This document shows, one piece after another, positions 57,362 through 64,000 of a stretch of DNA of 64,000 nt (positions are counted from its first letter, which is position 1; each line of letters begins with the position of its first letter). This DNA comes from Deuterostichococcus epilithicus (lineage: Eukaryota > Chlorophyta > Trebouxiophyceae > Prasiolales > Stichococcaceae), in contig JAVTLE010000001.1 in the NCBI GenBank assembly GCA_033439295.1, positions 806,001-870,000 of the forward strand. The letters are read 5' to 3'. The position numbers were made by a program, and so were the translations under genes. The notes beneath the pieces were generated by a model. The model ran no database searches and had not been told where the DNA came from. It was given only the letters and a program-made list of their open reading frames with translations.

Positions 57362-58646
57362 ATGGCGCGCGGCTCGCAGTCAGCGCCCGACGGCAAGGCG
57401 CCGCACAAGCCGCCGGGCCTGCTGGGCCGGCTCTTTCTGCTCTTCTGCCACCCGATGCCGGCGGCGGTGTCGCTGCACAGCCTCGTCTGGTTCACTGGCG
57501 TATGCACAGAGTTCTTCGGCTGGCTGCTGGGGACGCTGCTAGTCTTCACAGCTCCGCTGGTCATCCCGCTGCTGGTGTGGACTGCGCTAGGTGCGCAGCG
57601 ACTGTTCTGTTCGCGAAGACGCTCATGTTTTGTCTCCAGTATGCAAGCATCAGGCTGTTTGATCAAAGGCCAGTGGCGCCATCCAGCAAGTCCTCCTGTG
57701 TCGAGACACAACATCACGTCGCGATTGGTGCCGGCGTGCAGCAGCAGACTGCGGCCAGCGGCCCGCAATCAGGCTGTCGGAGCGGCTGCCGGCCGTCGGA
57801 GGGCGCGAGCTGCCGCTGCTGGCGCTGCCGCCGGCCGCAGCCTTTGCGCTGCTGGCGGCGNTCTCTGCCGCCATCCACGCGGCGCAGCTGGTGCGGCAGG
57901 CGGACCGGCGGCGGCGCTCGGCCGCAAGGGCTGCTGCGCTGACGCCCGCAATCTCGCTGCGGCGGCCGGTCCCGCCCGCCGCAGGGCGCCATTCCTCCCA
58001 GCCCTTTACGTCAGCGGAGCCGTGCATTGAGTCGCCATTTAGCGCGCACCGACATGCCAGCCTGCAGGAGGCCGACGGCGGGTCCGGTTTGGCTTCCCAG
58101 CCCGGCGCCCGCCGCTCGCTGCAGATGAATGGGGAGGCCGCTGGCGGCGGCCACAGTGCCGCCCGCCCGCCGGTGCAGCCGCTGTTTGCACAGCTGTCCG
58201 AGATGCATCGGATAGTATTTGGGGCCGAGGAAGCACAGCGGTTTGCTGCGGCCGTGCCGCAGACATTCGAGAATGCGGTGTTCGAGACTGGCCGACTCTG
58301 CGGTGAGCTGCCTGTGGCCTGTGCAAATCGTCTCCAGGCGTGCTTGCATTGCCCCACCAACGTCGTGGAAGCTGCTGTGATTTGTCCTGCTTCCCGATTA
58401 GTGCTAACATTGCATGCTTCGCATGCATGTATTGTCTTCCCCACATGCCAGCCCTGCTTCGCCGAGGGCGAATGTGTGAAGGAACGTCTGTGTCCGGGCT
58501 ACATGCAGCTTCCGGTGCCTCGTGATGTAACAGCTGCCTGCCTCAATTGCACAGGGATCGTGGGCGTGGATCCGCCAAAGGCTGGCGGCGGCTCTGCCGA
58601 CGGCGTCGCCGGCATGCTGGTGCAGCTCAAGACTGCCCTGGCCTAG
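57362..58646 (+). CDS. Small membrane protein of unknown function
   Basis: Not recognised. Exon 1 (57362-57590) starts MARGSQSAPDGKAPHKPPGL and carries two adjacent hydrophobic segments (AVSLHSLVWFTGVCTEFFGW; LLGTLLVFTAPLVIPLLVW). Exon 2 (from about 57751 to 58302; acceptor CAGCAG|AC proposed from reading phase) has a third hydrophobic stretch (ELPLLALPPAAAFALLA, one N base at 57861), a basic loop and a Ser/Ala/Gly-rich linker. It ends in a probably helical part (LFAQLSEMHRIVFGAEEAQR). Exon 3 (58555-58646) joins in phase and ends GVAGMLVQLKTALA. Expected topology: three membrane helices with a long soluble tail. No catalytic motif is visible. Confidence 0.6.
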
Positions 58647-59440
58647 ACTGTTTGGCATGGCTACCTAGGCTGCGGCGCAATCAGATATGAAACTTCGAAA
58701 AGCTGCGAAGCGCCAGCGCCAGCGCTATGTTGTTGTTTGTTTCTTGCGGGACGAGCGGAAGGTAGAGAATGCACAGCTGCCAGAAGATTTTGCTTGCAAG
58801 CAGCGTTGTTCTCGAGCTGTCCGGCACTCTGACTTGGTAAGGAGGAATTGGTATGTGGCAGGGAAGGACGAACACAATCGTTACATTGTTCAAAAACCTT
58901 GTGCGTTGATTGACATCGTGCCCTTCATGCAGCACAAGCGATCTCACCAGGACTTGTCCAGCAGGACAGCAACTCTCTAGAGGGGGCTTTCAGCCCGGCA
59001 AATTGTTTGACTACCGCCACAAGGTTTGTAACCGCAGAAGGGCACCTCGGCCTGGATCGTCATTGGTGTTACATCAATATGATTCTGGCAGCCCACCAGC
59101 CTCTCATCGCCATCATGTGAAGTCCAACCTGGCTCTCCACCACCAGTGTGCGCACGCATTCATTCCATTGGTTCCAAGGTCTGAGGCGCTTATTCGGGCT
59201 CCAAGCATTCACCACACCTTGTGCTTGCTACTGAGAGCAGCCGCCGCAGGGTCTGTCAGAGGCCATGACTGCGGCTCCTTCACCGCATTGGCGGCAGACC
59301 GGACTGACGATGGTGGTCCTCAGCTGCAGCTTGCAGCCGTCTGCATTGCAGCAGCAAGCATTCTGTCAATGCAGCACGCGCATCCAGCCGTATCCGGGCC
59401 GCAATATATTGAGCGCTGGTGTCCGGTTGTGCCAGCTGCG
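58647..59440. other. Convergent intergenic region
   Basis: It lies between the membrane-protein gene (+) and the Gln-rich gene (-). A Cys-rich minus-strand frame at about 59245-59365 (CNADGCKLQLRTTIVSPVCR) could be a further 3' exon of the latter, but no join is proven. Confidence 0.4.
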
Positions 59441-60270
59441 CTACGTCCAGGCAAGGCCTGCATGCTCAAAGCAGCCTGCCAACCCCGGCGGCAAGGCGCT
59501 GTAGGGCCAGAGAGTTGACCGGCCACACTGTGCAGGAAGCAGCGCAGGAAGCACCCCGCACCTGTGGGCCGCCTCGCTGGCGCGAAGGTGCTGCTGCTGC
59601 TGCCGCTGCCTGGCACCGGAGTGCTCCAGCGGCGGCGGCTCATCCTCGAAAGCGAAAATTTGGCCAGTAGACGGCACCGAGCTGACTGACATGCTGCGGT
59701 CGAAGTGGCGGCGGCGACCACCCATGGACCACCCCGGACCTGGGCGGCACAGGGTTTAGGTGATGACAGCAGTGCAAGCACGGGCGACATCCAAGCAGAA
59801 GCGAACCGCCTGGTCCAGCCAGGGTGAAGTTACTTCATCAGCCAACACCAGGCTGCAGAAGCCTCGATTTCTGATCAACAGCCACAGTACAACTCAGGAT
59901 CCCACCCTGCCCCTGGACGTTTGGGAGTGCGCACCGTCAGAGTCCGCATCCGACGCCGAGGAATCGCTGGCTTCCGCAGCGGACAGGTCCATGCTGACGG
60001 AACCGCCCATGGAATACGAGGGCGACGTTCCCATGAGCCCCGCCGGCGGCGCTGAGCGGCCGACCGGGGCGCCGGAAGCGGAACGCCGGAAGGCCCACGG
60101 CGCGGGAGTGTCAGCGCCCGCCCCGCCTGCCGCCTGGAGGTCCGTGCCTCGCGAATGGTGATGCGGCGGCGCGGCGCCGCCGTCGCCCGGGCCGCTGCCG
60201 CCGCCGCCGGGCCGCTGCCCGCTGCCGCCCTGCGGCTGCATTGGCGGCGGCGGGCCCATTGCGCCACGGG

Positions 60271-60311
<41 letters not shown>

Positions 60312-62315
60312 TGCTGGAGCGCCGCGTGCGAGGCCGCCATGTCCGCCGCAAGCTTCTGCTGCCGCCGCTGCTGCTCCGTCTGCGAGGGGCCACCATCAAG
60401 GCTTCAGCGGAAGATGCGAGCTACAGGTCGGTTTCCGTATCCAACCCCATGCAATGAGCTCAATGCCTGCTGCGCAGACTGGTGGACAGCAGCATCGCCA
60501 GAAATTGAGTGCCATACATTGTTCGTCATGGAGAACAGAAAGTTGGTGACGTTGCACAGTTCAGCTGGAGCCAGGAGAGGAATGCACCGCAAAAGCCGTC
60601 AGCTCGCCAACAGGTTTGTGCCGCGAGTGCGCCGGCGTCGCGGCCGGCGCTTGTTCCTCCGTCCGCTGCAGCAGCGACCGAAGCAGCGCCGTGCGCCGCA
60701 AGTCCTGCGCCACAAGGGGTCAGGCTCAGCTGCAGCCGCTGCAGCCCACAGGTACGGCGCACACCGGGCAAGCGCGGCACCACGGGTCTTACGCGAGCAG
60801 AGCCCAGCACGAGTCGGGCACACGTCGAGCGCACCTGCCCTGATGTGGCTGCAAATCCGGGCACGCATGGCCTGCTGGATTCTTACCAGCGGTCCCACAT
60901 GCAGCGGCCATGCCGGACGCAACCCCTTTCTGCCACGACAGATCCCCTCTGCCACGACAGCAGCTGGCACCTGGCCCAGGGCGGGGTCGGAGGGGCTGGG
61001 CGGCAGCTTCTCGGCCTCGGAAGCGTCCATGTTGCTGCAGCAGGCGCCGCGGCTCATGCGGGTGCGCGCAGGGCTCGGCGTCGCAAAGCCTGCAGGGGGA
61101 CTCCCAGGCGTTGTCAGCGCAGTTTTCAGCGTGTCAATGCCTGCTTGCGCAGTGCGCGCTGGAGGGTTCCGAGCACATCACACAAGGTCCGAAGGCCCAA
61201 GAGCCATATATGCTGCGTGAAGTCTCAGGAGCGGCGACTGTGAGGCTCGCCTGCCACGCTGGCCAGGGGCGCGCTCATCACGGGGGTACGATGCGGCGTC
61301 GCGGGCGGCACGAGCATCGCCGTCGATGCCACTGAGGCGGTCGAGTCGCAGCCGGCGTCACCGGCGCCGCTCGTCTGCCGCAGCTGCGGCACGTACGCCT
61401 CGCCTCCGCCTGGCGGCGGGCGGCCATGCCGTGCCGATGGCACGCCGAAAGGGTTGAAACAGTCGCACGCCTGTCGCACACGACAGGCAGACGGCGCAGT
61501 GTCTGAGACGCACCGCACGATGTGCGACACTAGAGTGGTCATGCCAAAGCCCTGGTGACGACATGCCGAATGCAGGGCGCATCGCGCTGCAGGCAGAGCT
61601 CGAGCACGATGCACGACCGGCCCCCGGCTGCCCCCATTCCGCCGCCCCACTGGCTCTGAAGCTGGAGCTGTCCTCAGAGCGCGGTTGGCGCTGATGCTCA
61701 CCAATTTGCAGCCGGAGGGGCCGAGCGCACCTGGGGGCTGCAGGCGCTGCTGCTGCTGACGCGCCGGTCAGTCGCCATGGGGCTGTTGGGGGAGTCGTCC
61801 GAGGCGCTGCCCTCTTGGGCGCCGCCGCCGCAGCTGCTGGCGGCTAGGCGCGCCAGGCCTCCACCGCCGCCGCCGCCGTCGGGCACCGCGCCACCGCCGA
61901 GCGACAGCCCACCGCCGCAGGTCATCTTGCTCATGTCCGCCGCCATGGACTGGGGCAAGCACCATGCCAGATGAACGTCAGCAGCCAGACAACAGGAGAG
62001 CTCCCGTCTTGGATTGGCCAAGCGCCCTCATCTCGACTGGGTGCATTGTCAGCCAGCTCCACCCAGACGTCCTGGACCGTAGAGTTGGAAAATTTGAAAG
62101 CTTGCCTCGGACAGAAAGCGCTTCTGGGAGCGGACATTGTCCATTTCCGCCGCGTCAAACATGGTCTCCGCGGACGTGCGCGCCAGGTCGCCGCTGATGC
62201 GCTGCGTGACCTGCGCCCGGCTGCGCTTGAGCGGCGTGCCAATGCGCGGCAGCAGCGGGAACGCATCGTCTGGCGCAGGGCGCCCGTCTTCCTGCTGCGC
62301 GAATGCCGACGCCAT
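59441..62315 (-). CDS. Gln/Pro/Gly/Ser-rich protein, probably regulatory, function unknown
   Basis: Not recognised. The ATG at 62315 opens exon 1 (62106-62315, 70 codons), MASAFAQQEDGRPAPDDAFP ... TPLKRSRAQVTQRIS, ending at a strong GC donor (GAG|GCAAGC). Candidate internal exons are about 61731-61932 (GGG-rich, then SDDSPNSPMATDRRVSSSS), 61.25-61.40 kb (TASVASTAMLVPPATPHRTP), 60.97-61.09 kb (MDASEAEKLPPSPSDPALGQ), about 60.62-60.71 kb (DLRRTALLRSLLQRTEEQAP) and 59.93-60.39 kb. The last has a short coiled-coil-like start (EQQRRQKLAADMAASHAALQ), then polyglutamine, a Pro/Gly/His-rich part and an acidic Ser/Asp end. A further exon at 59.57-59.73 kb (SMSVSSVPSTGQIFAFEDEP) precedes the stop at 59441 or a donor at about 59.57 kb. 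The composition suggests a nuclear or scaffold protein (inference). Confidence 0.5.
60272..60307 (-). repeat. (CAG)12 trinucleotide repeat encoding polyglutamine
   Basis: Twelve CTG units lie on the plus strand. On the coding minus strand, two CAG and one GAG precede them, giving QQE then twelve Q. Confidence 0.9.
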
Positions 62316-62980
62316 TGCGTGCGGCGGGTTTGATAGTAGCTTCGGCCGGCGCAAGCTGGCAGCTCAGCTGTACGTGAAGTTGATGCAGGCTCCGGAGCTG
62401 ATGCCGCAATGCCGCGCGCTCGGGCGCGGTGCTGTCGCCCCTGCCGGCGGTATTGCCTTACACTGCCGGGTGGCCCTCAGCATGACTGCCATGGAGGATC
62501 TGGGCTCAGCAACCTGATGCACCGGTGAACCTTGACACTGGGAGTTGCGATCCAACGCTGTGGCTCCTGTCAGTCGATTGTGACCGTGTCTGTAGTATTT
62601 AAAATGCCCGGGTGACAAAAGCTGCTCCGACACCTCAGTCGCAATCCAGCAGCATCTTCGCGAACAAGAAGTGTCGAAGGGAACGCCTGCGAGCTGCGAC
62701 CCCACGCCAGCTGGTGAGGGCTTCCGGAGAAATCGACATGGGGGTCACGTGAGAATCCTTGCGAACGCATGAAACCGTACTGGCACACGCCCACAGAACG
62801 CAACTTTGAGTGAAACAGCTCTGAAAGGGTCTCAGGCTCGTCGACGCATCGATCAGGCCACTGTCGGCATTGCTCAAACTTTGTTCGGTGGATTATTCAT
62901 ACCTCTGACAAGCCTTCAGGCTGGTTTGCCACAGACCTCGCATACAACATCAACAACGGACTACAGAGCAGCTCGCAGCC
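62316..62980. promoter_or_regulatory. Divergent 5' region between Gln-rich gene and MTV1-like gene
   Basis: 665 bp between head-to-head start codons. No specific element is recognised. Confidence 0.4.
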
Positions 62981-64000
62981 ATGTTTGCGGCGTTTGGGCG
63001 CATGCGGAAGCTGGAGGAGGCAACGAACGCCTTTGATGATGCCACTCCGAGTGAGGCTTCGCCATTTGATCCCAATCTGTCAATAGATGCGAAATACTCA
63101 AGCGCAAACCGCACGCTACGAAACATGCACCGCCTGCTCCTTGGTCCGTCGTGCACAGGCCCCTCCGTGCACGTGTTGAAATATTGGCACGACTCCATGA
63201 GCCTTGTCTTGGAACCCTGCACCAGTCTATCTGCTGGACGAGCTGGTGGCGGAGGCGCAGCAGGGCATGCAGGAGGCGGGGCACATGGTGGACTTCTGCG
63301 TCAAGCGGCTCACAGCAAAGCCGCCCGTCGTCAAGCAGAAGGTGGCCAAAAGCGCCCAGCCCCGTCGCAACACAAGTTGACATGCGACCCGTCACTCTGA
63401 CAAGTCTAAATGGCCCAGCTTGGCATGGGCGCTCCCATGCATCAGCAACACAACCATAGGCTCTGCTGTCAAGGTGCATTTTTCCGACGACACCACTTCC
63501 CCGCACTGCGCAGACGCTGCGGCTCATCAAGCACCTGTGCAACAAGGGTGCGCACGACTTCCGCCGCGCCTTGGCGCGCCAGTCGACCTGCGTGAGGTGC
63601 GGAACTTCAGCATCGCGCCTGCCTCTATGCTCATCAAGCTTCACTGTTTGCTATTGCACATGCACATTGCTTTTCGCAGGCCTCCTCGACCTCACACACC
63701 GGTACCCAGCATGCAAGCTGTGCATGTCCCAGATGTCCCATCCTTTCTCCTCCTCCTCGAGCCCGTCGCCAAACACGTCTGCACCGCATCACTGCAGGGA
63801 GCTGACGCACTACAAGGGGGAGCCGGACCCGCTCAAAGGGGACGTGCTCAACCAGAGGGTGAGGGACATGGCGAGAGAGGCGCTCGACGCGTTGTTTGGC
63901 GCCGAGAACGGCTACGCGCCCGCCATGCCCGCCGCCGGCCCCCAGCTCACGGTGAGCTTGCAGTTCTGGACACTGCACGAGCACGGCGTTAAATTCGGCG
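62981..64000 (+). CDS. ENTH/VHS-type protein, MTV1/tepsin-like, cut by window end
   Basis: Clathrin-coat accessory protein acting at the trans-Golgi in vacuolar transport (plant MTV1; animal tepsin binds AP-4). Four exons join in phase: 62981-63050, 63226-63341, 63514-63596, 63798-63951, giving 141 codons, after which the gene runs on beyond 64000. The ENTH fold is seen in order: TPIYLLDELVAEAQQGMQEA, MVDFCVKRLTAKPPVVKQKT, LRLIKHLCNKGAHDFRRALA and RELTHYKGEPDPLKGDVLNQ, RVRDMAREALDALFG. These match the plant 'PVYKLEEI...KSPxVKQKALRLIKY...LLHYKGHPDPLRGD' pattern. The ATG at 62981 (MFAAFGRMRKLEEATNAFDD) is the first in frame. The C-terminal adaptor-binding motifs expected in this family are outside the window. 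Confidence 0.87.

Noticed and set aside
1-64000. CRISPR arrays, bacterial operons, rRNA or tRNA genes
   Set aside because: No regularly spaced direct repeats, ribosome-binding sites or polycistronic spacing, and no rRNA-like stretch was seen; a tRNA scan by eye is not reliable, so a tRNAscan-SE run would be decisive.

Overview
The window is nuclear DNA of a green alga: GC-rich, intron-dense genes on both strands with GT-AG (and some GC-AG) introns, plant-type gene families (plant methionine gamma-lyase, plant-type pyruvate decarboxylase, SKIP31-type F-box protein, EDR2-C/DUF1336 protein, MTV1-like ENTH protein) and short CCCTAAA telomere-like motifs. A trebouxiophyte (Chlorella/Coccomyxa-like) chlorophyte is my inference; no marker gene proves it. 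Scattered N bases (about 654, 1085, 1099, 21233-21239, 36337-36342, 57861) show a draft assembly. Because exons are short, I rebuilt the genes by joining open segments at splice sites whose reading phase agreed and whose joined peptide matched a known family. Nine models are complete or nearly so: panC, RGGTB, SKIP31-like, STIMATE-like, SUMO, PDC, MGL, the C-terminal 288 codons of the EDR2-C protein, and the first 141 codons of the MTV1-like gene.

Layout, left to right. 0.1-6.7 kb (-): polytopic membrane protein, probably OSCA/TMEM63-like. 8.2-13.5 kb (-): PiT/PHO4 phosphate transporter, divergent from panC, pantothenate synthetase (14.4-17.35 kb, +). 18.0-23.1 kb (+): large Ala-rich membrane protein of unknown function with a 22-residue repeat. 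24.3-27.5 kb (-): Rab geranylgeranyl transferase beta, divergent from the EDR2-C/DUF1336 protein with a myristoylation-type N-terminus (28.3-33.1 kb, +). 34.0-34.5 kb (-): Pmp3/RCI2-type proteolipid. 35.4-37.2 kb (+): F-box protein. 38.5-40.6 kb (-): STIMATE/TMEM110-family membrane protein, divergent from SUMO (41.2-42.2 kb, +). 42.9-48.4 kb (+): pyruvate decarboxylase in 21 coding exons. 48.4-50.9 kb: gene-poor, with a long imperfect inverted repeat. 50.9-54.2 kb (+): methionine gamma-lyase. 55.1-56.3 kb (-): uncertain gene whose C-terminal codons and stop are triplicated. 57.4-58.6 kb (+): small membrane protein. 59.4-62.3 kb (-): Gln/Pro/Gly-rich protein. 63.0 kb to the right edge (+): MTV1/tepsin-like ENTH protein, cut by the window end.

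The genes are unrelated housekeeping and membrane functions with no pathway cluster. Two themes recur at the protein level: membrane traffic and signalling (RGGTB, EDR2-C protein, STIMATE, MTV1-like) and ubiquitin-type regulation (SUMO, F-box protein). The least expected signals are structural. Several introns and one 3' flank carry decayed local copies of the neighbouring exon ends, splice sites or stop codon included (panC, RGGTB, PDC, and the gene at 55 kb). There is also a roughly 230-bp-arm foldback at 49.1-49.6 kb, a 24-bp hairpin behind panC, telomere-like seeds beside splice sites, and four likely GC-AG introns.
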